A DNA stretch of 64,000 nt, from the NCBI RefSeq assembly GCF_013260645.1, contig NZ_CP053921.1, positions 2,839,289-2,903,288 on the forward strand. The letters are read 5' to 3'. The notes beneath the pieces were generated by a model. It was given only the letters and a program-made list of their open reading frames with translations. It had not been told where the DNA came from and did not search any database. Below are positions 35,705 to 44,977 of the stretch, in pieces (the stretch's first letter is position 1; each line of letters opens with the position of its first letter). Source of the stretch: Erythrobacter mangrovi. Its GTDB lineage: Bacteria; Pseudomonadota; Alphaproteobacteria; Sphingomonadales; Sphingomonadaceae. The translations under genes and the position numbers were made by a program.

Positions 35705-37326
35705 AGTTCGAGGACCAATGCTGCGAAGGGAGGAAGGGAGGTCGGGCTCGCATCGTTGACGGCGGCGATCACAGCTCCGGGCTGTAATTCCGACGGAACT
35801 ACCAGTGTCGCGGCGCCCAAATTGAACAGGCACCGGATTACTTGTCCGCCGCCCTGCCGCTCGATCACGAAGATTTCGTCGACTTGCGCGCAGCGGGTCA
35901 CTGCGCCGTGATGGAGTGCCGGATTGGCGTTGCGCAGCGCCAGCATCGCGCGGGTGTGGTTGAGCAGCGAACCCTCATCGGCTTCCTGCCGGTCGACCGC
36001 GCGGGCGAGGTTGTCTTCCCCGACCGGTAGCCACGGCTCGCCGTTGGTGAAGCCGGCGTGCTTGGCATCGGCCTGCCATGGCATCGGCGTGCGTGCGCCG
36101 TCGCGGCTCAACGTCAGCGGCCAATTGGCGATCGCTTCGGGATCGTGGAGCTGCTCGAACGGGATATCGACCTGGGTGAGGCCCAGTTCCTCGCCGTAAT
36201 AGAGGATGATATTGCCGCGCAGGCAGGCGAGCAGCAGCATCTTGAGGCGCGCAGCGGGGGCATGCTGGTCCGCGCTCCACCAGCGGCTGATCGCACGCGG
36301 GGCGTCGTGATTCTCGAAAGCCCAGCTCGGCCAACCGAGGCCTTCCTCGTCGGGCCATTGCGCCAATGCCGCCGAGATTGCGCCGGGCGTCAGCTTGTCG
36401 GCATAGAGGAAGTTGAAGCCATAGGCGGAATTGAGATGCCTTTCGCCCGCGGTGAAGGCCTTCATCTCGGCCTCCGCTTCGTCCCCGCCAACCTCGGCCA
36501 CCGTGAACACCGCTTCGTATGCGTCGGTCAGTTCGCGGATTCGCGCGATGAACGCCGGGATATCGGGGTGCGACTGATTGTACTTCTTGAGCTGGAAATC
36601 GAACGGCCGGCTGCGCGGGCGATCGCTGGCGGGGGCCGGCGGATTGTCGCGCAATTCGGGATCATGCATGGCGAAATTGAGCGCGTCGATCCGGTAGCCG
36701 TCGACGCCCCGGTCCAGCCAGAAGCGCATCACATCCAGCACCGCGTCCTGGACTGCCCGGTTGTGCAGGTTGAGCTGCGGCTGCGAGCTCAGGAAGTTGT
36801 GCATGTAGTACTGACCGCGCCGGGCATCCCACGTCCAGGCGGGCCCCCCGAACACCGATTGCCAGTTGGACGGTGGCGACCCGTCGGGCTTGGCATCCGC
36901 CCAGACATACCAGTCGTTTTTGGGATTGCTGCGGTCCGAACGGCTTTCGGTGAACCAGGCGTGTTCGTCCGACGTATGTGAAAAGACCTGATCGATCAGG
37001 ACCTTGAGCCCGAGCTCGTGCGCGCGCGCGGCCAGGGCATCGAAATCGGACAGCGTGCCGAAGATCGGATCGACGTCGCAATAGTCGGCGACGTCATAGC
37101 CGAAGTCCTTCATCGGCGAGACGAAGAAGGGCGAAATCCATATCGCGTCCACGCCAAGCGAGGCGACGTGCGGCAGACGCTGCGTGATGCCGGGCAGGTC
37201 ACCGATCCCGTCGCCGTTCGAATCCTGGAAGCTGCGCGGATAGATCTGATAGATCGCCGCGCCCTTCCACCATGGTAGGGCAGCGCTTTCGTCGGCGACC
37301 TGCGCGATCGCGGCTTGGCGGTTCAT
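35701..37326 (-). CDS. GH13 alpha-glucosidase (cytoplasmic)
   Basis: A 541-residue GH13 enzyme of the oligo-1,6-glucosidase/alpha-glucosidase group. The catalytic residues lie in DGYRIDALNF (nucleophile Asp), FTVAEVGGDE (acid Glu) and FENHDAPR (transition-state Asp); QDSNGDGIGDLPGI is the calcium-loop signature. There is no signal peptide, so it is predicted to act in the cytoplasm on imported maltose or isomaltose. It overlaps both neighbours by four bases (ATGA), so the run of glycosidases is translationally coupled. Confidence 0.94.
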   Translation of the reverse strand: MNRQAAIAQVADESAALPWWKGAAIYQIYPRSFQDSNGDGIGDLPGITQRLPHVASLGVDAIWISPFFVSPMKDFGYDVADYCDVDPIFGTLSDFDALAARAHELGLKVLIDQVFSHTSDEHAWFTESRSDRSNPKNDWYVWADAKPDGSPPSNWQSVFGGPAWTWDARRGQYYMHNFLSSQPQLNLHNRAVQDAVLDVMRFWLDRGVDGYRIDALNFAMHDPELRDNPPAPASDRPRSRPFDFQLKKYNQSHPDIPAFIARIRELTDAYEAVFTVAEVGGDEAEAEMKAFTAGERHLNSAYGFNFLYADKLTPGAISAALAQWPDEEGLGWPSWAFENHDAPRAISRWWSADQHAPAARLKMLLLACLRGNIILYYGEELGLTQVDIPFEQLHDPEAIANWPLTLSRDGARTPMPWQADAKHAGFTNGEPWLPVGEDNLARAVDRQEADEGSLLNHTRAMLALRNANPALHHGAVTRCAQVDEIFVIERQGGGQVIRCLFNLGAATLVVPSELQPGAVIAAVNDASPTSLPPFAALVLEL

Positions 37327-39152
37327 TCAGTTGTCTCCGAAACTCGGCAGAGTGCCCAACCGAAGGCGGGCAAGGTAAATGCGGCGCTGCCCGGTGCGGT
37401 TACCTGGGCGGGGCAGGCGCCCGATAGGGTCTCGAGCCCACTTGCGCCATAGCCAAGGGCCACGTTGACATCACGCGGCGCGTTGCCGGTGTTGAACACG
37501 GCGAGGTATTCGGTGTCGTCGACAGGATCGAACCGGCTCGCCGCAAAGACGCCGGGACCCTGTTCGTAGTGGCGGATCACTTGCTTGCCACGGGTTAGGG
37601 CCGAGTGGTTCCTGCGGATCGCACTGAATTCCGCGATAAGGGCAAAGAGTGGGTGGCTCTCGTCGAAATTGCTGGCCGCAGTGGTTGCGTCGGTGCCGAT
37701 CAGGTCGTTGTCGTTGTAGACTGCGGTCTTCGACGGCATCATGTCTTCGCGGGCAAGCTGATCGCCGCCATCACCAACGAAACCCTGCTCGTCACCGTAA
37801 TAGATGACCGGTGCCCCGCGCAGGCTGAGCATCATCGCGTGGCCAAGCATCACGCGCTGGAGCAGCTCGTCCTGCGAGATATCGGGCTTGTCGGCTCTGA
37901 TGAGAGTCGAGAAGCGACCCATGTCGTGATTGCCAAGGAAGGTCGGCAGGTTGCGCGCCGCGTCCTCGCCTCCTTCGTAAAGCACGTCGCCGTCGAACAT
38001 GTGCGCCAACACGACGGTGCCCTGGTCGCGACCCAGCAATTCGCGCATCGCCGCCTGGAAGGCGAAGTCCAGCACGGCAGGTAGTTTGTCGCGGCGGGTA
38101 TACTGGGCAATATAGCCGCTGTCGGGCACGTCCTTGTAGACTTCGCCGAACATGGTGAAGTTCGGGATGCCGCTCTCCTGCGCGACCTTCTCGATCGCCG
38201 GGACGAATGCCTGCCAGAAGCCGGGGTCGACGTGGCGGGCGGTGTCGATCCGGAAGCCGTCGATCCCGAAGTCACGCACCCAGCCCGAGAATATCTCGAT
38301 CATCCCCGCACGCACACGCGGGTGTTCGGTAAACAGGTCGTCGAGCCCGGCGAAATCGCCGAACCGGCTGTCTTCGCCGGTGAAGCTGCTGTTCCCGCGA
38401 TTGTGGTAGTAGATCGGGTCGTTGAGCCAGGCGGGGACCTTAACGTCTTTCTCGGTCGCCGGAACAACCGGCTGATAGGCGTATCCCGCATCGGTGAGCT
38501 TCGCGAAATTCGCTGCCGAGCTGTCCTCGTCACCCATGAAGCCGGGATTGGTCGGCTGACCATCGGCCTTGCCGCGGGTCGAATAGGGATAGTCGGCCTT
38601 GCTGCGATACTCGAAATTGGTTTCGGCGCCGTCGGCATAGGTGATGACGTCGGCGGTGTGGTTGGTGATGATGTCCATATAGACCTTCATCCCGCGCGCA
38701 TGGGCCGCGTCGACGAAGGCCTTGAATTCGTCCCGGCTGCCGAAATGGCTGTCGGGGCGGGTAAAGTCGGTCACCCAGTAGCCGTGGTAGCCCGCGCTCT
38801 CATCCCCTGCCGGGCCTTGTACCGGCTTGTTCTGGAAGATCGGCGCGAACCAGATCGCGGTGATCCCGAGCTTCTCGAGATAGTCGAGCCTGCTGGTCAG
38901 CCCCTTCAGGTCTCCGCCGTGATAGAAGCCCTTGGCGGACGGGTCGAAGCCGGTCTTCAGCCGATCGCCGCGAAAACCGCCCTTGTCGTTAGACGGATCG
39001 CCGTTCTCGAACCGGTCGGGCAGCACGAAATAGACGACTTCTTCGGAAGGAAGCCGATCGCGCATAGCTGCCTTTGCCTCGGCGGACGGCGGTTCGGCAT
39101 GGGCAAGCGAGGCCATGCCGAGGGCCAGCAAAGGCAGAACGGATCGGATCAT
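37323..39152 (-). CDS. Exported GH13 alpha-amylase
   Basis: A 609-residue secreted amylase with signal peptide MIRSVLPLLALGMASLAHA. Catalytic segments: DGFRIDTARH, MFGEVYKDV and FLGNHDMGR. YYFVL-type start EEVVYFVLPDRFENGDP and the TNHTADV motif are typical of neopullulanase/cyclomaltodextrinase-like amylases. A C-terminal beta-domain follows. It is expected to trim maltodextrins in the periplasm or outside the cell. The start overlaps the stop of halogenase 2 by four bases. Confidence 0.93.
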   Translation of the reverse strand: MIRSVLPLLALGMASLAHAEPPSAEAKAAMRDRLPSEEVVYFVLPDRFENGDPSNDKGGFRGDRLKTGFDPSAKGFYHGGDLKGLTSRLDYLEKLGITAIWFAPIFQNKPVQGPAGDESAGYHGYWVTDFTRPDSHFGSRDEFKAFVDAAHARGMKVYMDIITNHTADVITYADGAETNFEYRSKADYPYSTRGKADGQPTNPGFMGDEDSSAANFAKLTDAGYAYQPVVPATEKDVKVPAWLNDPIYYHNRGNSSFTGEDSRFGDFAGLDDLFTEHPRVRAGMIEIFSGWVRDFGIDGFRIDTARHVDPGFWQAFVPAIEKVAQESGIPNFTMFGEVYKDVPDSGYIAQYTRRDKLPAVLDFAFQAAMRELLGRDQGTVVLAHMFDGDVLYEGGEDAARNLPTFLGNHDMGRFSTLIRADKPDISQDELLQRVMLGHAMMLSLRGAPVIYYGDEQGFVGDGGDQLAREDMMPSKTAVYNDNDLIGTDATTAASNFDESHPLFALIAEFSAIRRNHSALTRGKQVIRHYEQGPGVFAASRFDPVDDTEYLAVFNTGNAPRDVNVALGYGASGLETLSGACPAQVTAPGSAAFTLPAFGWALCRVSETTE

Positions 39153-40681
39153 GCGGGAACTCCCTGCGGTTTGACTGTCTTGAGCATGGTTTGCACGAAT
39201 TGGAGGTGTGTCGGCATCCGCCGCACTTCTTCGACCAGCATGGCTTCGGTTCCGTCGAGCAACTTGCGAAGGTCGCCTTCCGGCATGGCATCGGCCAATG
39301 GGTTGTAGCCACGGGCTTCGACACCCTGACCGACCAGAACCTGGAACCAGCCAACTTCGGTGAACAGTTCTTCATGCTCGCGATGGATGAAGCCGCTTGC
39401 CTGCCACTGGGCGATCTTGGCGTTGAGCGTGTCGGGCAGGTCCATAGCGCGCACGCCATCCCAGAAGGCTTCGCCCTCGCGGGCGTTGGCGTGATAGTGC
39501 AGGATCAGGAAATCGCGGATACGCGCCCATTCGAATTCGCATTGCGCGTTGAACCAGTTGACAATCGCGGGATCCGGATTGCCTGACGGCAGCACACTCA
39601 GGAAGCGGCTGATGGTCGACTGGATCAGGTGGATCGAGGTCGATTCCATCGGCTCGAGGAAGCCGGCGGAAAGGCCGATGGCCAGGCAATTGCCGCGCCA
39701 CATTTCCCGCCGGGCGCCGGTGGTAAAACCGATGGGGCGCGGATCGGCGAGGGGAGCACCGTCAAGATTGCCGAGAAGTACCTCGGCCGCTTCGTCGTCG
39801 CTCAGATGTGCGCTCGAATAGACCAGCCCATTACCGATACGGTGTTGCAGCGGAATCCGCCACTGCCATCCCGCCTTGCGCGCAATGGCGCGTGTGTAAG
39901 GCGTGAAGTCCCCGCCATTCGCGCACGGGACGGCAAGCGCGCGGTCACATCGTAGCCACTGGGTCCAGTCCTCATAGTCGGTCCCGAGCGTCTGCCCGAT
40001 GAGGAGGGCGCGAAAACCCGTGCAGTCGAAGAAGAAGTCGCCTCCGATCTCGCGCTTGCCATTCAGCCGCAGCGCGGAGATGGCCCCGCTCTCGCCATCG
40101 CGCGCGACCTCTTCGATCAGGCCTTCATGACGCACCACGCCGCGCGCCTCGGCAAAGCGTCGCAGATGGGCGGCGTAGAGTCCCGCATCGAAGTGATAGG
40201 CATAGGGCATCTCGGGGGCGCCCTGGGCCCTGCGCCCGCGTTGCATGCACAATGTGCGGGCGGCGAGTTCGTTGAGCGAATAGCGCATCAGCGGCTTGGC
40301 GAAGCCGAGTTGCTTTGCACGCAACCAATAATGTTGGAATGGCAGCAGCCCGGCGCGCCGACCGATTGCACCGAAGGCGTGCATGTAGGTTTCGCCTTCG
40401 CGCAGCCAGCCATCGAACTCGATGCCAAGCTTGAAGGTCGCCTTGGTTTCGCGAACGAACTCTGCCTCGTCGAGGCCAAGCGCACCGTTGAACAGGTGGA
40501 TTTGGGGAATGGTCGCTTCGCCGACGCCGATGGTCCCGATGGCGTCGCTTTCGACCAGAGCTATTTCAGTGCCCGGAGGGGCAAATCGGGCCAGTGCCGC
40601 GGCCGCCATCCAGCCGGCGGTTCCGCCTCCCGCGATGACGTAGCGTATGTGCTTGCCGCTATCAGATTTTGAGTGGGTCAT
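39149..40681 (-). CDS. Flavin-dependent tryptophan halogenase-like protein (2)
   Basis: A 510-residue FAD-dependent halogenase homologue. GGGTAGW at 18-24 binds FAD, ATFKLGIEF holds Lys84 at the catalytic-lysine position, and AGWQWRIP matches WxWxIP; FLEPMESTSIHLI carries the conserved glutamate. It is clearly a paralogue of the protein at 32184-33677, but only distantly similar. It opens the coupled run halogenase, amylase, glucosidase, GH97, halogenase. A 121-base gap with a hairpin separates it from the TonB receptor gene, so it may have its own promoter or be reached by read-through. Confidence 0.9.
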   Translation of the reverse strand: MTHSKSDSGKHIRYVIAGGGTAGWMAAAALARFAPPGTEIALVESDAIGTIGVGEATIPQIHLFNGALGLDEAEFVRETKATFKLGIEFDGWLREGETYMHAFGAIGRRAGLLPFQHYWLRAKQLGFAKPLMRYSLNELAARTLCMQRGRRAQGAPEMPYAYHFDAGLYAAHLRRFAEARGVVRHEGLIEEVARDGESGAISALRLNGKREIGGDFFFDCTGFRALLIGQTLGTDYEDWTQWLRCDRALAVPCANGGDFTPYTRAIARKAGWQWRIPLQHRIGNGLVYSSAHLSDDEAAEVLLGNLDGAPLADPRPIGFTTGARREMWRGNCLAIGLSAGFLEPMESTSIHLIQSTISRFLSVLPSGNPDPAIVNWFNAQCEFEWARIRDFLILHYHANAREGEAFWDGVRAMDLPDTLNAKIAQWQASGFIHREHEELFTEVGWFQVLVGQGVEARGYNPLADAMPEGDLRKLLDGTEAMLVEEVRRMPTHLQFVQTMLKTVKPQGVPA

Positions 40682-40757
40682 GATCGAGTCGATCCCCCTG
40701 GGTCAAATTCCGACCGGGCCATAGCAGGCCATCCGGCATCAAGGCCAAAGTGGGGGC

Positions 40758-40786
40758 GGGGCGGCCGGGAGGAGAGTGGCCGCCCC
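40758..40786 (-). terminator. Hairpin after the TonB receptor gene
   Basis: GGGGCGGCC and GGCCGCCCC form a perfect nine-base stem with an 11-base loop, 17 bases past the receptor stop codon. No T-run follows. It may partly terminate the receptor transcript and lower expression of the downstream halogenase-glycosidase genes. Confidence 0.6.
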
Positions 40787-40802
40787 GCAAGTCAGTTCTG
40801 GG

Positions 40803-43550
40803 TCAGAACTTGTAGGTGAAGCCCGCCAGGAAACGGCGACCGTAGATCTGGTAATCGATCACCTGGTTCCGTGCCGCACCGACCGAGGCGAAACGTTCAT
40901 CGGTCAGGTTCTGGCCCTGGACGTAGAGCGACAGGCCTTCGAGAGCGCTGCCGGGCTGGAAGTCATACCCGATCTGCGCGTCGATGATCGTCTCTGCCAG
41001 TGCCGTCCGCCGGGTCGGCGATCCGCCGAAGCCGGTGAAGTCGCCCAGGAAGGTCGAACGGTGACGGGCGCTGACACGCGTGTTGAAGCCCGCCTTCTCG
41101 AAATAGGCCGTGCCGTTGACCACCCACTTGGAGTAGCCCGGGATGGTGGTTTCCGCGCCATCGGCGTCCTTGACCTTGGTCTCGGTGTAGCCAACGCCGC
41201 CGGTGATCCCGAAGCCTTCAAGCGCGCTGCTGAAGTTCGAGAACGGGAGGGTCACCGCCAGTTCGCCGCCGTAGAGGTCACCGCCCCCGGTGTTGACCGG
41301 GGCGTCGAGCGTGCCTTGGCTCGGCAGGTTAGGATAGGCATCCGCGCCGGTCGGTGCGGGGAAGGCTCCGTAGTCGAAGTTGAAGCGACCGTTGAAGATG
41401 TAGCTCTTGATGTCCTTGTAGAACAGCTGGACAGCAACCACGCCACCGGTACCGAAGTACTTCTCGACGTTGAAATCGACGGCGTTGGCACGATAGGGCC
41501 GCAGGTAGGGGTTACCGCCGCCGCCACGGATGATGCCGCCCGGTACCGACGCATCGATCCCGTACCCGATCGACAAGCGCGTGTCGTCAAGGCGCGAACG
41601 CATGATTTCGCGTGCCGCGGCAAAGCGGATCACCCAGTCGCTGTCGAGTCTCAGCGAGAGGTTCATGCTGGGCAATACGTCCCAGTAGTTGTCGCCGAGA
41701 GTCAGTTCTTGCGGCCCGGCTGGGCCGAAAATGAACCCAGTCGATTTCTGGTTGGTATTGATCGCCTGGACGCCAAAATTGCCGGTCAGGACACCTCCAC
41801 CCACATCTTGCTCGATGTTGGCTTGCAGGTACGCTGTCATCAGATCTTCGTTGACCGTGTAGCCCTTGCCCAGGACGTCGTTGGCGGCGTTGGGTCCGCT
41901 GGTGACGCGAGGCTCGAGCTCCAGGATGCCGGCAGCAATCAGCTCACGTGCGTCATAGCTGACGATCGGACCCAGGCCGAGGTAGCTGAGATCGGTCGAG
42001 CGCAGCAGAAACTCTGACGGAATGCTGGCGGTGAAGGCACCGTTGGGCAGACGCACAAAAGCTTCATCTGGGACCAGACCCTTTTCGCGCGTGGTGTAGT
42101 TCAGGCCGAACTGCACGCTGCGAAGGAAGCTGCCTTCGAACTCTTTTTCGATCTCGGTCCGGAACTGGAACAGCTCGTCATCGATGATGCGATTGTTGTA
42201 ATAGCCAGCTTGCGGAATGGTGCCGCCACCCCAGCCGAGCGGGTCGGTCAAGAAGATAATCGACGGATCGCTGTAGTCGAGCGAAGGATCGAACACGGTG
42301 CCCGTGCTGCCTGATACGAAACCGATCGAGGCGGCCGCGCCGTCGCCGGTAGTCGGACCGTTGAAACCGGTACCCGAATAGCTTTCGAGGCTCAGCTCGT
42401 TGCGGTCGGTCCGCGAGTAGCCGAAGTCGAACATGGCGTGCCAGCCGTCGTCGCCGTCATAATCGGCATTGAAGCCGAACGAGTAGAGATCGGCCTTGCG
42501 CTGGAAGATGTCGTTGCGAATGACGCCGCGAACATTGTCGAAGGTGCCCGACGTTACGAGGCCGTCTTCCACCGTAGCCGTTGCTGCGTCGCCGGTCGTA
42601 CCGAATGCGAAGAACCCGAGCGGCAGCTCGATACCGCGCTTCGTCTGATCGTCGTTGAAGTGCGAATAGAACCCATCGAATGTCAGCATGAATTCGGGCG
42701 TGGCTGCGATCTGCAGCGTGCCGTTCAAGCCGAAGCGCTTGAGGTCGGTGGAGGTCACGAAAGACTTCGACCCGCCGATCAGCGCTGCATCCTGCCCATT
42801 GACCTGCACATTGTTGTAACCCCAGGCGTTGAATTCCTGGAGCTGGTAGGGCTCATCCACATAGGATGCGGCAAGCGAGATGCCGATCGTGTCGTCAGCG
42901 AACTGGTCGACGTAGGTGCCGTTGACGCGATAGCCGAGTTCGTTCGATCCGGCGTTCAGTTTGCCGATGTCGGCATAGGAACCGCGCGCACCGACGGAAA
43001 TGATGCGCTTGTTTGTTTCCAGCGGGCGGATCGTGCGAATGTCGATCGTGCCCACCAGGCCCTGGCCGACCAGCGAGGCAGTCGGCGACTTGTAGACGAC
43101 CACCTGGTTGACGATTTCCGAGGGGTACTGGTCGAGTTCGACCGAACGGTTGTCGCTGGTGGTAGTCTGTTCACGACCGTTCAGGAGCGTCTGCGAGAAG
43201 TCGGGGCCAAAGCCGCGGATCGCGATGACGTTCGCGCGACCGTTGAGGCGCTGCGACGTTAGGCCCGGGAGGCGGGCAATCGATTCACCGATCGAGGCAT
43301 CTGGCAGCTTGCCGATGTCTTCCGCGGTAACCGATTCCACAATCTGGTCGGCACGCTTCTTGGTGTTGGTTGCGCTTTCGAGTGAAGCGCGGAAGCCCGA
43401 AACGATGATGACGCCTTCGTCTTCATCGACTGTTGCTTCGACGTCGTCGGCTGCGGCGTCCTGTGCGACCGCCGGTGTTGCAAGCGCAGCAAGTGCGATG
43501 CTTACGGCGCCCACGCTGATGCCGCCGGCAAGATGCTTGCGAAATGCCAT
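40803..43550 (-). CDS. TonB-dependent receptor (maltodextrin type)
   Basis: A 915-residue outer-membrane receptor: signal peptide to about residue 29 (ending AVAQ), an acidic linker with a TonB-box-like EGVIIVSGF, a plug domain (about 60-190, with GESIARLPGLTSQRLNGR and IRGFGPDFSQTLLNGR) and a 22-strand barrel ending in YKF. The start has a GGGAGAG site. Neighbours mark it as a maltodextrin transporter like Caulobacter MalA. No SusD-like lipoprotein is present, as expected for Proteobacteria. Divergent from lacI across 283 bases holding the operator. Confidence 0.92.
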   Translation of the reverse strand: MAFRKHLAGGISVGAVSIALAALATPAVAQDAAADDVEATVDEDEGVIIVSGFRASLESATNTKKRADQIVESVTAEDIGKLPDASIGESIARLPGLTSQRLNGRANVIAIRGFGPDFSQTLLNGREQTTTSDNRSVELDQYPSEIVNQVVVYKSPTASLVGQGLVGTIDIRTIRPLETNKRIISVGARGSYADIGKLNAGSNELGYRVNGTYVDQFADDTIGISLAASYVDEPYQLQEFNAWGYNNVQVNGQDAALIGGSKSFVTSTDLKRFGLNGTLQIAATPEFMLTFDGFYSHFNDDQTKRGIELPLGFFAFGTTGDAATATVEDGLVTSGTFDNVRGVIRNDIFQRKADLYSFGFNADYDGDDGWHAMFDFGYSRTDRNELSLESYSGTGFNGPTTGDGAAASIGFVSGSTGTVFDPSLDYSDPSIIFLTDPLGWGGGTIPQAGYYNNRIIDDELFQFRTEIEKEFEGSFLRSVQFGLNYTTREKGLVPDEAFVRLPNGAFTASIPSEFLLRSTDLSYLGLGPIVSYDARELIAAGILELEPRVTSGPNAANDVLGKGYTVNEDLMTAYLQANIEQDVGGGVLTGNFGVQAINTNQKSTGFIFGPAGPQELTLGDNYWDVLPSMNLSLRLDSDWVIRFAAAREIMRSRLDDTRLSIGYGIDASVPGGIIRGGGGNPYLRPYRANAVDFNVEKYFGTGGVVAVQLFYKDIKSYIFNGRFNFDYGAFPAPTGADAYPNLPSQGTLDAPVNTGGGDLYGGELAVTLPFSNFSSALEGFGITGGVGYTETKVKDADGAETTIPGYSKWVVNGTAYFEKAGFNTRVSARHRSTFLGDFTGFGGSPTRRTALAETIIDAQIGYDFQPGSALEGLSLYVQGQNLTDERFASVGAARNQVIDYQIYGRRFLAGFTYKF

Positions 43551-43675
43551 ATTGTGCTCTCCCTAATGGCCCGATCCAGATAGCAGTCCCCGGGCCGAAT
43601 CCAATTCGTCGACAGGAAGCTCGCGGCTCCTGTTCATCGTCCGGATAGGTGGTGTGCGCGTCGCGCCGATAGATG

Positions 43676-43689
43676 GCATACGTATACGC
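43676..43689. promoter_or_regulatory. LacI-family operator, site 1
   Basis: GCATACGTATACGC contains the perfect dyad CGTATACG at 43681-43688 and an overlapping ATACGTAT. It lies in the region between the divergent TonB receptor and LacI genes, 126 bases before the receptor start. The same CGTATACG octamer occurs at 44885-44892. It fits the central-CG palindromes bound by LacI-family sugar repressors. Confidence 0.7.
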
Positions 43690-43833
43690 ACCCTCTGCAA
43701 GGGCGGCTTGAGTCTCCGAAATGTCACAGGCTACAACCGGCAGGAGCGTTGCTCTTTCGCGCGATTGCCAGCGGTCCGCGGCCATCCTAGAGTTGGCTCC
43801 CAAGGTCCAAGGGGAGGGGCCAGGAGGAGAGCA

Positions 43834-44871
43834 ATGGGTCGCAAGCCGACGGGTCGGCCGACCAGCTTCGATATCGCCTACGCGGCAGGTGTCTCGCAGC
43901 CTACAGTGAGCCGCGCGTTGCGTGGCGATCGAGCCGTGAGCCAGGCAACGCAAGAGCGGATCAGGCAGATCGCGCGCGATCTCAATTACACCGTCGACAA
44001 GAACGCGTCGTCGCTGCGTTCGCAGCGCTCGAACACTATCGCCTTGCTGTTCTTCGAAGATCCGACGCCCGACCAGAGCATGATCAATCCGTTCTTCCTC
44101 GCCATGCTCGGGTCGATCACTCGCGCCTGCGCCGATCGCGGGTTGGACCTGCTCATCTCGTTCCAGCGGATGGAAGATGACTGGCACGTCCAGTACCAGG
44201 ACAGCCATCGTGCCGATGGCCTGATCCTGCTCGGCTATGGCGACTATACGCTCTACCGTGAGCGGCTCGACCAGCTGGAGCGGCAGGGCACTCATTTTGC
44301 ACGCTGGGGCTCGGTCTCGAGCGACAGTGGCGGCCTGACCGTAGGGACCGACAATCTCGAGGCAGGACGGCTTGCAGGGCAGCATCTGATCGATAGCGGA
44401 CGCCGGCGGATCGCATTCCTCGGCGGAGCGGATGAGCATTGTCCCGAGTTCGAAAGTCGCTACGCGGGGCTGTGCAGATCGCTTCGCGCGGCGGGGATCG
44501 ATCCGGATCCGGCGCTGCAATATGATGCCATCACCACCGAAGAGGCAGGCCATTCGGCCGCACAGGCGCTGCTCTCCTCGGGCAAGAAGTTCGACGCGAT
44601 TTTCGCGGCGAGCGACCTCATCGCGATCGGCGCGATGCGGGCATTGGCCGAAGCAGGCCTGAAGGTCCCCAGCGATGTCGCGGTGGTCGGGTTCGACGAT
44701 ATTCCGGCCGCCAGTCTTACGACACCTCCCCTGACCACGGTGATGCAAGACATCCGGGGCGCGGGTGAAGCATTGGTCGACACCTTGCTGGCGCAGATCG
44801 AGGGGCGCGATTTGCCGGGGCACCGGCTTCCCGGCAAGCTGGTGGTACGGGGGTCCAGCGCAGTCGCCTGA
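43834..44871 (+). CDS. LacI-family transcriptional regulator
   Basis: A 345-residue repressor. The N-terminal helix-turn-helix and hinge lie at residues 9-60 (SFDIAYAAGVSQPTVSRALRG), and a periplasmic-binding-protein-like sensor domain follows (GLTVGTDNLEAGRLAGQHL, FAASDLIAIGAMRAL, DVAVVGFDDIP). The ATG at 43834 is set by a strong AGGAGGAG site. Placed between the TonB receptor and the MFS permease, it should control both sides in response to maltose or a derivative. Two CGTATACG sites flank the gene. Confidence 0.93.
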   Translation: MGRKPTGRPTSFDIAYAAGVSQPTVSRALRGDRAVSQATQERIRQIARDLNYTVDKNASSLRSQRSNTIALLFFEDPTPDQSMINPFFLAMLGSITRACADRGLDLLISFQRMEDDWHVQYQDSHRADGLILLGYGDYTLYRERLDQLERQGTHFARWGSVSSDSGGLTVGTDNLEAGRLAGQHLIDSGRRRIAFLGGADEHCPEFESRYAGLCRSLRAAGIDPDPALQYDAITTEEAGHSAAQALLSSGKKFDAIFAASDLIAIGAMRALAEAGLKVPSDVAVVGFDDIPAASLTTPPLTTVMQDIRGAGEALVDTLLAQIEGRDLPGHRLPGKLVVRGSSAVA

Positions 44872-44878
44872 ACCACAA

Positions 44879-44892
44879 CGTATTCGTATACG
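44879..44892. promoter_or_regulatory. LacI-family operator, site 2
   Basis: CGTATTCGTATACG includes the dyad CGTATACG at 44885-44892, identical to site 1. It begins eight bases after the lacI stop and 99 bases before the permease start, where an operator for the permease-kinase-amylase operon is expected. Confidence 0.7.
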
Positions 44893-44977
44893 GCCTTGTT
44901 GCAGGTCCCGCATCATGCGAGCCAAGCCGGATTGCACCATGGCGGGCACCAAGACCTGCGCGGGATGAGGGACTGGA

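Noticed and set aside
40803..43550. SusC/SusD system of the Bacteroidetes type
   Set aside because: No SusD-like lipoprotein gene is present; the receptor fits the single-protein proteobacterial type.
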